In this document: positions 25,282 through 33,133 of the stretch, piece by piece | Numbering within the stretch: the stretch's first letter is position 1 | Layout of the letters: each line of letters opens with the position of its first letter | Origin: Trebonia sp963771985 | GTDB taxonomy: Bacteria; Actinomycetota; Actinomycetes; Streptosporangiales; Streptosporangiaceae | DNA: 64,000 nucleotides | Assembly (NCBI GenBank): GCA_963771985.1 | Contig: CAVYVO010000003.1 | Location: 186,001-250,000, forward strand | Direction of reading: 5' to 3' | Made by a program: the position numbers and the translations under genes | Notes under the pieces: generated by a model | Told to the model about the DNA's origin: nothing | The model's database searches: none | Seen by the model: only the letters and a program-made list of their open reading frames with translations

Positions 25282-26411
25282 CGCCAGAGCAGGCCGATCT
25301 CCGCGACACGCTGCGCCGCTACTTCGACGGCCTGCTGTCGCCCGCCGAGCGCACCGCGCTGCTCACCGAGCGGCACGGCGCCGTCTACCGCGATGTGGTC
25401 CGCCGGATGGGCCGCGACGGCTGGCTCGGCGTGGGCTGGCCCGAGGTCTACGGGGGGCGCGGATTCGGCCAGGTCGAGCACCAGATCTTCGTGAACGAGG
25501 CGGCGCGCGCCGACATCCCGCTGCCGGCGGTCACCTTGCAGACCGTCGGTCCGGTGCTGCAGGAGCACGGCACGCCCTGGCAGCGGGAGTTCTTCCTGCC
25601 GCGGATCCTGGCGGGCGAGGTCCACTTCGCGATCGGCTACACCGAGCCGGACGCCGGCACGGACCTGGCGGCGCTGCGCACCAGGGCGGTGCGAGACGGC
25701 GACGGCTACGTGGTCGACGGCCAGAAGATCTTCACGACGGGCGCTCACGAGGCCGACTACGTTCGGCTGGCCTGCCGGACCGACCCGGAAGCACCCCGGC
25801 ACAAGGGGATCTCCATCCTGATCGTCGATACCGCCGATCCCGGCTTCTCCTGGACCCCGATCATCACGCACGACGGCGCTCATCACGTCAACGCGACCTA
25901 CTACGACCACGTGCGGGTGCCGGTCACGATGCGGGTCGGCGCGGAGAACGGCGGCTGGCGGCTGATCACCGAGCAGCTCAATCACGAGCGGGTGATGCTC
26001 GGTCCCGCCGGCCGGATCGCCGCGCTGACCGACCGGGTGCGCGAGTGGGCCGCGCGGCGCTCGCTCCTCGGCCAGCCGGATGTGCGGCGGGCGCTGGCCC
26101 GGGCTAGCGCGGTCGCGCGCGTCAACGAGCTGCTCAACTGGCAGGTCGCGGCGACACCGGAGCTGAGCGTCGCCGACGCGTCCGCGACCAAGGTGTTCTC
26201 CTCCGAGCAGGCCCAGGAGATCGGGCAGGCCCTCGCCGAGGTCGTGGGCCGGCACGGGGACCCGGCCGACCCGGACACGGCGGCGCTGATGACATGGCTC
26301 GACGTGCAGCTCAAGCGGAACACCGTCCTGACGTTCGGCGGCGGCGTGAACGAGATACAGCGGGAGCTCATCGCGACCGCCGGCCTTGGCCTGCCGCGGG
26401 TGCCCCGGTGA
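25266..26411 (+). CDS. chsE2: Acyl-CoA dehydrogenase subunit ChsE2 / FadE29-like
   Basis: 381 residues from ATG 25266 (MFIDLTPEQADLRDTLRRYF), the same start as FadE29. The body closely follows it: GWPEVYGGRGFGQVEHQIFVNEA, HFAIGYTEPDAGTDLAALRT, GQKIFTTGAH and TFGGGVNEIQRELIA near the end. It is the partner of ChsE1 in the dehydrogenase that introduces the double bond into the propionyl side chain of 3-oxo-4-pregnene-20-carboxyl-CoA. Its stop overlaps the next start (GTGA), so the four-gene operon is translationally coupled. Confidence 0.93.
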   Translation: MFIDLTPEQADLRDTLRRYFDGLLSPAERTALLTERHGAVYRDVVRRMGRDGWLGVGWPEVYGGRGFGQVEHQIFVNEAARADIPLPAVTLQTVGPVLQEHGTPWQREFFLPRILAGEVHFAIGYTEPDAGTDLAALRTRAVRDGDGYVVDGQKIFTTGAHEADYVRLACRTDPEAPRHKGISILIVDTADPGFSWTPIITHDGAHHVNATYYDHVRVPVTMRVGAENGGWRLITEQLNHERVMLGPAGRIAALTDRVREWAARRSLLGQPDVRRALARASAVARVNELLNWQVAATPELSVADASATKVFSSEQAQEIGQALAEVVGRHGDPADPDTAALMTWLDVQLKRNTVLTFGGGVNEIQRELIATAGLGLPRVPR

Positions 26412-27769
26412 CGGCGGACCGGGGTCTGTCCGCCGGGGCAAGCAGCGCGACACCCGAGGCCATCAGGGCCGCCGCGGACCGGATCGCCGCCGCCGGCGAC
26501 AGCAAGCCGCGGCTCGCCCGCGACCCCGTCAACCTGCCGATGATCCGCAACTGGCTGGAGGCGATCGGCGGCCCCGAATTCCCCGGCACGGCCCCTCCGG
26601 CGATGATTCAGGCCTGGACGATGCCGGGCCTGCACGGGACCCGCGGCGACGACGATCCGCTGGCGGCGATGACCGCCCTGCTCGACGAGGCCGGGTACAC
26701 CGCGGTCGTCGCGACCAACTGCGATCAGGTCTACAGCCGGTACCTCAAGGTCGGCGAGCAGCTGGCCGTCTCGGCCCGGCTGGTGGACGTCAGCGGGCCC
26801 AAACGTACCGCGCTGGGCGAGGGGTGGTTCGTGACCACCCGGAGCACCTGGACGTCCGCCGGCGAACCGGTGGCTACCATGGACTTCCGGGTCCTGAAGT
26901 TTAAGCCCGCGCCGCACGAGCCGCCCCAGGGGAGAGCCACCCCCCCGGCCTCCCCTGGGGTCATGCGCCCGGTGATCTCGCCGGACACCGAGTTCTTCTG
27001 GGCCGGCACGGCGGCCGGCGAGCTGCGCATCCAGCGCTGCGACGGCTGCGGGGCGCTGCGCCACCCGCCGGGCCCGATGTGCCCCTCGTGCGGGGCCATG
27101 GCCGCGGGAACCCCGGGCCACGTCGTCGCGGCCGGGACCGGCGAGGTCTACAGCTACGTCGTCCACCATCATCCGCCCGTGCCTGGCAAGAAGCTGCCGA
27201 TCGTGATCGCGCTCGTCCAGCTGCCCGAAGGCGTCCGGATGACCGGCGAACTCCTCGGCCTCCGCCCCGAACAAGCGCGCATCGGCCTCCCCGTGCGCGC
27301 GGAATTCATCCCCGTCGACGACGGCCTGACGCTCCTCGCCTGGCGGGCGGCTCTGCTGCCTCGGGGGGACGACCCACCCAGACCCCCCCGTCAGCGCGGC
27401 GACGCCGTCCTGCCCCCGATGGTCATCGACGTCACGCCCACGTTCGTGGTCGCCTCGGCGCTCGCCACCCGCGACTTCCAGGACGTGCATCACGACAGGG
27501 ACCGCGCCGTCGCCGGGGGAGCCAAGGACATCTTCCTGAACATCCTGACGACGACCGGCCTGGTCCAGCGCTATGTCGCCGCGCGGGCGGGGCCGGACGC
27601 GATCTTCCGCGCGATCTCCGTCCGGCTGGGCGTGCCCTGCCACGCGGGCGACACGCTGACCTTCACCGGCGAGGTGACCGCCGATGGCGTGATCTCCGTC
27701 GTCGGCCGCTGCGGCCTGGGCGATCACGTGACGGCGACGGTTCGCCTGGCAGGGGCGGGTGAGCGCTGA
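26408..27769 (+). CDS. chsH2: ChsH2-ChsH1 fusion: MaoC / DUF35 / MaoC steroid enoyl-CoA hydratase
   Basis: 453 residues from GTG 26408. Residues 15-175 are a MaoC hot-dog domain (DQVYSRYLKVGEQL, EGWFVTTRSTW). Residues 195-315 are DUF35, with a zinc ribbon CDGCGALRHPPGPMCPSCG and an OB fold. Residues 335-450 are a second MaoC domain with the catalytic RDFQDVHHDRDRAVAGGAKDIF. In Mycobacterium the first two parts are ChsH2 and the last is the separate ChsH1; here they are one chain joined by a proline-rich linker. It hydrates the enoyl-CoA made by ChsE1/E2 and hands it to Ltp2 through DUF35. Confidence 0.9.
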   Translation: MTADRGLSAGASSATPEAIRAAADRIAAAGDSKPRLARDPVNLPMIRNWLEAIGGPEFPGTAPPAMIQAWTMPGLHGTRGDDDPLAAMTALLDEAGYTAVVATNCDQVYSRYLKVGEQLAVSARLVDVSGPKRTALGEGWFVTTRSTWTSAGEPVATMDFRVLKFKPAPHEPPQGRATPPASPGVMRPVISPDTEFFWAGTAAGELRIQRCDGCGALRHPPGPMCPSCGAMAAGTPGHVVAAGTGEVYSYVVHHHPPVPGKKLPIVIALVQLPEGVRMTGELLGLRPEQARIGLPVRAEFIPVDDGLTLLAWRAALLPRGDDPPRPPRQRGDAVLPPMVIDVTPTFVVASALATRDFQDVHHDRDRAVAGGAKDIFLNILTTTGLVQRYVAARAGPDAIFRAISVRLGVPCHAGDTLTFTGEVTADGVISVVGRCGLGDHVTATVRLAGAGER

Positions 27770-29286
27770 TGCTAAGCGGGACGACGGCGATCGCCGGCAT
27801 CGGCGCGACCGAGTTCTCCAAGAACTCCGGACGCAGCGAGCTCCGCCTCGCGGTCGAGGCGGTCACGTCGGCCCTCGCCGACGCCGGCCTGACCGCCGCG
27901 GACGTGGCCGGCCTGGTCACCTTCACCATGGACGGCAACGCGGAGATCGCCGTCGCCCGCGAGCTCGGCATCCGCGAGCTGCGGTTCTTCAGCCAGATCG
28001 GCTACGGCGGCGGTGCCGCCTGCGCGACGGTGCACCAGGCGGCGATGGCCGTCGCCACCGGGACAGCGGACGTGGTGGTCTGCTACCGGGCACTCAACGA
28101 GCGTTCCGGCCGCCGCTTCGGCCAAGTGGCGGCCGGACTGGCCGGCGTCCCGACCACGGCGGGGGTCGACAACGGCTGGCACTACCCGATGGGGCTTGCC
28201 ACGCCCGCGGCGATGGTCGCGATGATCGCCCGCCGGTACATGCACGAGTCCGGGGCGACCAGCGAGGACTTCGGCCGGGTCACGGTCGCGGACCGCCGGC
28301 ACGCCGCGAGCAACCCGAAGGCGTGGTTCTACCAGCGCCCGGTCACGCTCGCCGAACACCAGCAATCCCGGTGGATCGCGGAGCCGCTCCGCCTCCTTGA
28401 CTGCTGCCAGGAAAGCGACGGCGCCGTGGCCGTCGTCGTCACGAGCCTGGAGCGCGCCCGCGACCTGCCGTGGCGGCCCGCGGTGATCGCCGCCGCCGCG
28501 CAAGGCAGCGGGCCGGGGCAGTACATCATGACCAGCTACTACCGCGACGACCTCGCCGCGCTCCCCGAGATAGGCGTGGTCGCCAGGCAGCTGTGGCGGC
28601 AGGCCGGGATCGGCCCGGCCGACGTGCGGACCGCGGTGCTGTATGACCACTTCACCCCGTACGTGCTCATCCAGCTCGAAGAACTCGGCTTCTGCCCGCG
28701 CGGCGAGGCCCGCGGGTTCATCGCGGACGGCGCGATCGAGATGGGCGGCCGGCTGCCGCTCAACACGCACGGCGGCCAGCTCGGCGAGGCCTACATCCAC
28801 GGCATGAACGGCATCGCCGAGGCGGTCCGCCAGGTGCGCGGGACGTCCGTCAACCAGGTCCCCGGCGACGGCCCCGTCCTGGTGACCGCCGGCACCGGCG
28901 TGCCGACCAGCGGCCTGATCCTGTCCTTACCAGCCGTCCGGTACAGGTGCGCGCGGAGCGATCCGTTCGCTCAGGCGGCATGCGGCAAGTCATCGGCACG
29001 CGGCGTCGCCGTCGGGCGGCCGCGGTGCAGCTCGGCTGGCGGCTGGTGGCGCCGCCCGATATGCGGCGCGGGGATGGCCGCGATCGCGAAGCACAGTGCG
29101 ACGGTCACTGCGGCCCCGCAGCCCAGAATCGTCCAGAACGTCGGCCAGAAGTCGGCTGCGAGCATCGGCACCGACCTCGCCTCCCTTCGGCAGTTCCCCG
29201 CGTCCCTGTGGAGGGCCGCGGAGGGGCGTAGACCCCGGCTTTTGCCGGACATCTCCAGCGTTCCGGCCTTGGTTACCGGTCGGTAG
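27769..29286 (+). CDS. ltp2: Ltp2-type thiolase-fold steroid aldolase with anomalous C-terminal extension
   Basis: Thiolase-superfamily protein; GTTAIAGIGATEFSKNSGRSELRL, YGGGAACATVHQAAMAVATG, TPYVLIQLEELGFC and GGRLPLNTHGGQLGEAYIHGMNG match Ltp2 of cholesterol catabolism. It cleaves the C17 side chain by retro-aldol reaction, releasing propionyl-CoA, and works as a complex with the DUF35 domain of ChsH2. Family members end near residue 390, just after LVTAGTGVPTSGLIL (about 28930). The further 115 residues have no conserved look and overlap a small antisense gene, so a frameshift close to the true stop is likely. ATG 27769 overlaps the previous stop. Confidence 0.88.
   Translation: MLSGTTAIAGIGATEFSKNSGRSELRLAVEAVTSALADAGLTAADVAGLVTFTMDGNAEIAVARELGIRELRFFSQIGYGGGAACATVHQAAMAVATGTADVVVCYRALNERSGRRFGQVAAGLAGVPTTAGVDNGWHYPMGLATPAAMVAMIARRYMHESGATSEDFGRVTVADRRHAASNPKAWFYQRPVTLAEHQQSRWIAEPLRLLDCCQESDGAVAVVVTSLERARDLPWRPAVIAAAAQGSGPGQYIMTSYYRDDLAALPEIGVVARQLWRQAGIGPADVRTAVLYDHFTPYVLIQLEELGFCPRGEARGFIADGAIEMGGRLPLNTHGGQLGEAYIHGMNGIAEAVRQVRGTSVNQVPGDGPVLVTAGTGVPTSGLILSLPAVRYRCARSDPFAQAACGKSSARGVAVGRPRCSSAGGWWRRPICGAGMAAIAKHSATVTAAPQPRIVQNVGQKSAASIGTDLASLRQFPASLWRAAEGRRPRLLPDISSVPALVTGR
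28971..29165 (-). CDS. Small membrane protein, antisense to the ltp2 extension
   Basis: 64 residues from ATG 29165: MLAADFWPTFWTILGCGAAV followed by a hydrophobic run to AAIP, then a basic, polar tail. A GAGG ribosome site lies 9 bases upstream. One membrane helix is predicted, probably with the N-terminus outside. No family recognised. Its coherence supports the view that ltp2 really ends near 28930. A longer reading from 29312 adds only basic sequence without a good start. Confidence 0.35.
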   Translation of the reverse strand: MLAADFWPTFWTILGCGAAVTVALCFAIAAIPAPHIGRRHQPPAELHRGRPTATPRADDLPHAA

Positions 29287-29351
29287 GGACTTACGGCTTG
29301 CCGCGCGCACACTCTTGTCCTGAACCGGACTTCGCGGCCGCCTAGGCAGCG

Positions 29352-29923
29352 GTGCGCGGCGGCGGCAGCGTCGTCATCCGGGCAACCGCCACCGGCGAGG
29401 TCACCGGCACGTACGTGTACTCCGCCGGGATCATCGGGGCACTCACCGCGGCCCGCGACGACCGCACCTTCTACTTCGTCGAGGATGCGCAGTCCACGGC
29501 GACGGTCAAGACGTTCCGGATCACCGCTTCCGCTCCAGGCTGGCGGCCGGGGAGTTCTCCGGCCCCAGCCCGGGCGGCGGCGGCGCCCCGGCCGCCGGCC
29601 TGATCGTGATCAGCCTGCGCACCGGCAAGCAGACCGTCTGGCAGGGCATCCGGAAGAAGAACTGGCCGGTGAGCATCCCGAGCGTCTCCTGGACGCCCGA
29701 CGGACGCTCGGTCGTCTACCTGCTGCAGTGGTGCAGCAGCGGGCTCGAGGGCACGGATACCTGCATGGCTCCCGGCATCCAGTACGCCGAGATCTGGTCG
29801 CTGGATGCCAGCACGCACGGCGGTGCGCTCGCCAGCCACGGTCGCCGGCTGCTCGCCCAGTCGGCCCGGTACCCCGTCATCCAGCAGGCGCTCGCCTCCT
29901 GGCCGACGGCGCGGTCATCGTGA
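29352..29923 (+). pseudogene. Fragment of a beta-propeller-like (TolB/WD40-type) protein, frameshifted
   Basis: Two pieces in different frames join into one protein: VVIRATATGEVTGTYVYSAG and ALTAARDDRTFYFVED, then after a shift near 29525 FRSRLAAGEFSGPSPGGGGAPAAGLIVISLRTGKQTVWQG, SVSWTPDGRSVVYLLQWC and QYAEIWSLDA. Repeats of a turn plus SVSWTPDGRSVVYL are typical of propeller blades. No start codon with a ribosome site, signal peptide or membrane anchor is visible, so the 5' end is probably lost. Function unknown. Confidence 0.5.
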
Positions 29924-30046
29924 TGGCGCTGTCCGGGAAGCTTCACACGCAAGGAGGCCGGCGAGGATCCTCGATCCAGAACATGACCGAGTGCCAGGGA
30001 GGGCCGGCCCCGTGCCCGGAGACTTCACGCGATCCCGGGACTGGGT

Positions 30047-30874
30047 ATGGTCGTCGGCGTGAACCAAGCACCCTCGATGAACCGGGTCCGGTGGGACGCG
30101 CTGGCCGAGCGGCACGGACAAGGCGATGATGCGTACTACGACGTCGATTCTTTCCTGGCGGGCGGGTCGTCGCTGAACGAGCGCGAGCGCGCGGAGGTTG
30201 TCGCGGCCGTGGGACCTGTCGCGGGATTGGACTTGCTGCACCTCCAGTGCCACTTCGGCCTGGACACGCTGTCGTGGGCGCGGGAGGGCGCTCATGTCAC
30301 CGGGGTGGACTTCTCGCCGGTGGCGGTGCACCGGGCGCAGGAGCTTGCCGCGGCAGTCGGCTTGCCGGCCTCATTTGTCGAGGCCGACGTGCTCGACCTG
30401 CCCGAATGGCTGTCAGGCCGGTTCGACGTGGTGTTCGCTTCCTACGGGGTGCTGTGCTGGATCAACTCGGCGGCCGCGTGGATGCGTTCGGCGGCGGCGT
30501 GCCTGCGTCCCAGCGGGGCCGTGGTCCTGATCGACATCCACCCGCTCGTGATGATGGTCGACACTGTAGACCCGCTGGTCCTGGATTTCCCGTACGCGGG
30601 CGAGGAGCCGGTCACGCTTTCGTCATCGGCTTCTTACGCTGTCGGCGGCCTCAGCCCGGAAACGAGCCAGACCACCCAGTGGCCGCACGGGCTCGGCGAG
30701 ATCGTGACCGCCGCGGCGGCGGCAGGGCTGCGAGTGGAGTCGCTCACCGAGTGGTTCGACGAGGCCAAGGACCCGAAGCTGGCCGCAGGGCCGGACGGAC
30801 GCGCGCGGTTCCCGGTAGGCGGCGAGCAACTGCCCACGTCCTACGCTCTGCGCGCCCGCCGGCCTGATTCATAG
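30047..30874 (+). CDS. Class I SAM-dependent methyltransferase
   Basis: Up to 275 residues; starts at 30047, GTG 30059 or ATG 30077 (MNRVRWDALAERHGQG) are possible and the last fits homologues best. The Rossmann fold is clear: LDLLHLQCHFGLDTLSWAREGAHVTGVDFSP (motif I with acidic VTGVD), EADVLDLPEWLSGRFDVVFASYGVL, and VVLIDIHPLVMMV. Proteins of this type methylate small molecules; substrate unknown. It stands alone between a broken propeller gene and a DUF397 gene. Confidence 0.85.
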   Translation: MVVGVNQAPSMNRVRWDALAERHGQGDDAYYDVDSFLAGGSSLNERERAEVVAAVGPVAGLDLLHLQCHFGLDTLSWAREGAHVTGVDFSPVAVHRAQELAAAVGLPASFVEADVLDLPEWLSGRFDVVFASYGVLCWINSAAAWMRSAAACLRPSGAVVLIDIHPLVMMVDTVDPLVLDFPYAGEEPVTLSSSASYAVGGLSPETSQTTQWPHGLGEIVTAAAAAGLRVESLTEWFDEAKDPKLAAGPDGRARFPVGGEQLPTSYALRARRPDS

Positions 30875-30978
30875 TCGCCGGTAACGTGCCGCCGCCCCAG
30901 GAGATCCCTCGCGGTGACCATCAGCCGAGGTGAATAGTTGCTTCGCCGACGGGCGAGGGGGCCTCTTGCCGCCTAACA

Positions 30979-31155
30979 CTAGTTCTTCAGGGACGCGGTG
31001 AACGCGGCCCACGCGTCCGGGGTGAACGCGAGCACCGGGGACATGGCGAGCTTCGCGTCCCGCACCGCGACCCCTTCGGCCTTGCAGCCGACCTCGACGC
31101 AGTCACCCTGGCCGTTGCTGTAGCTGGATTTCCGCCAGCCTTCCTGCCTATCCAT
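30979..31155 (-). CDS. DUF397 domain protein
   Basis: 58 residues: MDRQEGWRKSSYSNGQGDCVE, then VAVRDAKLAMSPVLAFTPDAWAAFTASLKN. The WRKSSYSNGxGxCVE start and the VRDxK ... FTxxxWxxF body define the DUF397 family. These proteins are encoded next to XRE/DUF5753 regulators in actinomycetes and act in development or as antitoxin-like partners. Its start overlaps the end of a remnant of such a regulator (31148 onward). It is too short for many gene finders. Confidence 0.88.
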   Translation of the reverse strand: MDRQEGWRKSSYSNGQGDCVEVGCKAEGVAVRDAKLAMSPVLAFTPDAWAAFTASLKN

Positions 31156-31336
31156 CTCTCAACTCCTCCGCTGCTTGCCGTATCAGATCCCTTGACGCCG
31201 GCCCGTCAAGAGCGTGTTCCCAGATGCCCGCGAACGCCGTGCTGTAGCGCTCTACCTCGTGGGGCTTGTCTGGGTAGAGCGCAGCCGCGGCGTGCAGATC
31301 ATGCCGTATGGCGCAGGTGCATCCGCGTTCTCTTCT
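31148..31336 (-). pseudogene. C-terminal remnant of a DUF5753-type XRE regulator
   Basis: The final stretch CAIRHDLHAAAALYPDKP, then EVERYSTAFAGIWEHALDGPASRDLIRQAAEELRDG, resembles the C-terminal helices of DUF5753/XRE regulators (Ala-Leu-x-x-xx-Ser-Arg-x-Leu-Ile-Arg) that pair with DUF397 proteins. No HTH region precedes it; upstream sequence in this frame is antisense to the next gene. Only the end seems to survive, still overlapping the DUF397 start. An unrelated short protein is the alternative. Confidence 0.35.
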
Positions 31337-31368
31337 GCCGATGAGCGTGCACAAGCGACGCCTGCATC

Positions 31369-32013
31369 TCAGTCGCAGCCGGGAGCCGCGGTGGCGCTTG
31401 CCCAACGGGAGGGACGAGGCGCGGTCCCGTTCTCCGCTTCGTCGCGGCGGTGGATCTCGATCAGCTCCTGACGGTACCGGTGATCCGCTGAGGGCAGCTC
31501 GTCGCGCACTTGAGCGCCGTTGTCCCACCACTGCATCAGGCCGCGCCTCAGCTCCTGACCGGCGCGTGTGTGCACGCAGTGGGCGTAGCCCGGGACCTCG
31601 ACGAGCGCTTCTCCGAGAGCGACCTTCGCGGCGACCCAATCGGCGTGCTCGGAACTGGTGCGGTCCTTGGGCGCAGAAGCGAGCAGGCGCACGGCGTGAC
31701 ACGCCATCATCCAGTCCCCGCCCGGGACGGCATTGAAGTTACGGTGGAGCACGTCGATCAGCACAGGCCCGAGGGGCAGACCCATCCCCACGTCTTCAAC
31801 CGCGATGAGCCGCAGGCGCCGCCACAAGTGCTGAGCGGCATCCGCCGAGGTTGTGAACATCTCGTAGGCGGCGAGCACGGCGTTGTCGATGCGACTGCGC
31901 CTGATCTCCTTCTGGAGGACAGCGACGAGATCGTCCACCGGGATGCCGTGGGGCGAAACGACTTGTGAGTAAGGGTCCTCGGTGAAGTGCCCGGGACCGT
32001 AGAGACGTGGCAT
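31369..32013 (-). CDS. RarA/MgsA C-terminal-domain-like protein
   Basis: 214 residues from ATG 32013 (MPRLYGPGHFTED), chosen because AAGGAG lies 10 bases upstream; ATG 32034 is in frame. The middle, EIRRSRIDNAVLAAYEMFTTSADAAQHLWRRLRLIAVEDVGMG, recalls the helical domain that follows the AAA+ core in RarA/MgsA/WRNIP1 recombination factors (xxWRRLRxIAVEDVG). The ATPase itself is absent, so it is a stand-alone helical domain of unknown role. Tetramerisation or DNA-repair partner activity is guesswork. Confidence 0.4.
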   Translation of the reverse strand: MPRLYGPGHFTEDPYSQVVSPHGIPVDDLVAVLQKEIRRSRIDNAVLAAYEMFTTSADAAQHLWRRLRLIAVEDVGMGLPLGPVLIDVLHRNFNAVPGGDWMMACHAVRLLASAPKDRTSSEHADWVAAKVALGEALVEVPGYAHCVHTRAGQELRRGLMQWWDNGAQVRDELPSADHRYRQELIEIHRRDEAENGTAPRPSRWASATAAPGCD

Positions 32014-32355
32014 GAGTTGCGGCTCCTTCCGCATGACGACGGCAGACGCGTCCGACGCGCGGAAGGGGTCTCTAGCGCGCTCACCGTAGCACGGTACGAG
32101 GCGTCCGACGCGACCGAACTCACGCTCATGCCGCGAATGGTCACACGGCGAGGCGTTGATCGGCCTGAAGTCCCCGGCAATCGGCGAAGAGCCTGCGGAA
32201 CGCCTCGATGATCACCGTCGAGTTGTGTACAGCTCGCACACGCCCGGAGTCTGCTTGGAAAAGAGCTCCTGCGCGTCACCCCCGTACTGAGCTGATCTCA
32301 GTGACTTTGCGGTAAGTATTTCAGGTGGGGTGCAGCGGCGACGATGTTGACGCTC
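32014..32355. other. Intergenic region, nothing convincing
   Basis: Apart from the ribosome site of the gene to the left, no gene is supported. On the minus strand a short frame ends IIEAFRRLFADCRGLQADQRLAV near 32143 and might be the tail of a lost gene, but it has no start or family match. Confidence 0.4.
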
Positions 32356-32736
32356 CTACACCGCCGGCACCCGCCGTCGCAGCAGGCAAAACTCGTTGCC
32401 CTCCGGGTCGGCCAGCACGTGCCAACTTTCGTTGCCAGTCTGGCCGATGTCGGCCCGGCGGGCGCCCGCCGCGAGCAGCCGGTCGAGCTCCGCCTCCTGG
32501 TCGCGGTCGGTGGCGTTGACGTCGATGTGCAGCCGAAGCTTGCCAGTCTTGGGTTCGTCCGTCCGGTCGAAGACGATGGTGGGCTGCGGGCCGCCGAAGC
32601 CAGCCTCCGGCGGTCCGATCTCGATGCTGCTGTCGACGCGGCCGAGCTCGACATAGCCGAGGACCGTGCACCAGAACCGGGCCAGCAGGTCAGGATCGTG
32701 TGCGTTGAGGACGAGTTCCGTTATGCGACATGCCAC
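32356..32736 (-). CDS. VOC-family (glyoxalase-like) protein
   Basis: 126 residues, one vicinal-oxygen-chelate module: ITELVLNAHDPDLLARFWCTVLGY at the start, LRLHIDVNATDRDQEAELDRLLAAGA in the middle and WHVLADPEGNEFCLLRR at the end. The last motif carries the Glu ligand typical of glyoxalase and bleomycin-resistance relatives. Single-module VOC proteins dimerise to form active sites. Substrate unknown. It stands alone between two accessory blocks. Confidence 0.88.
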   Translation of the reverse strand: MACRITELVLNAHDPDLLARFWCTVLGYVELGRVDSSIEIGPPEAGFGGPQPTIVFDRTDEPKTGKLRLHIDVNATDRDQEAELDRLLAAGARRADIGQTGNESWHVLADPEGNEFCLLRRRVPAV

Positions 32737-33133
32737 CGGGCCACGTTATCGCGCGGTCCGCGTCCAGCGTCCTACACCATGGTCCGGAGTGGCGCGGCAG
32801 GCCACAATGGAACGATGCCACCACGTCGCTCGGTCGGTGACCACCTAGGCGAACGCCGAACGCGCCGCCCGTCGCGGTCGGGAGTGGACCGAATAGGTCA
32901 AACCTCACTTCGGCTTCCTGCAGACGTACGGTTTTGCGGTGGCCATTAGCTTTGCCCAGAGTTCGCGCGAACTGAAGGGTCCGTGACGGGGAGCTGCCCG
33001 GTATTCATGCCGTATGGGCGGATCCGGCCCCCGGGTTCGTGCGGACAGCCGGGCAGCTGCGGCCGTGCTTCCGCGGGACCGGGGTCCCGCCGGGGTTCTC
33101 CCTGCCCCCGCCGCCCGATGATCCGCTCCCGGG
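32737..33133. other. Intergenic region before an insertion element
   Basis: No supported gene. Sequence beyond the left inverted repeat of the IS4-type element may belong to the element's outer end, but the exact border could not be placed. Confidence 0.4.
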
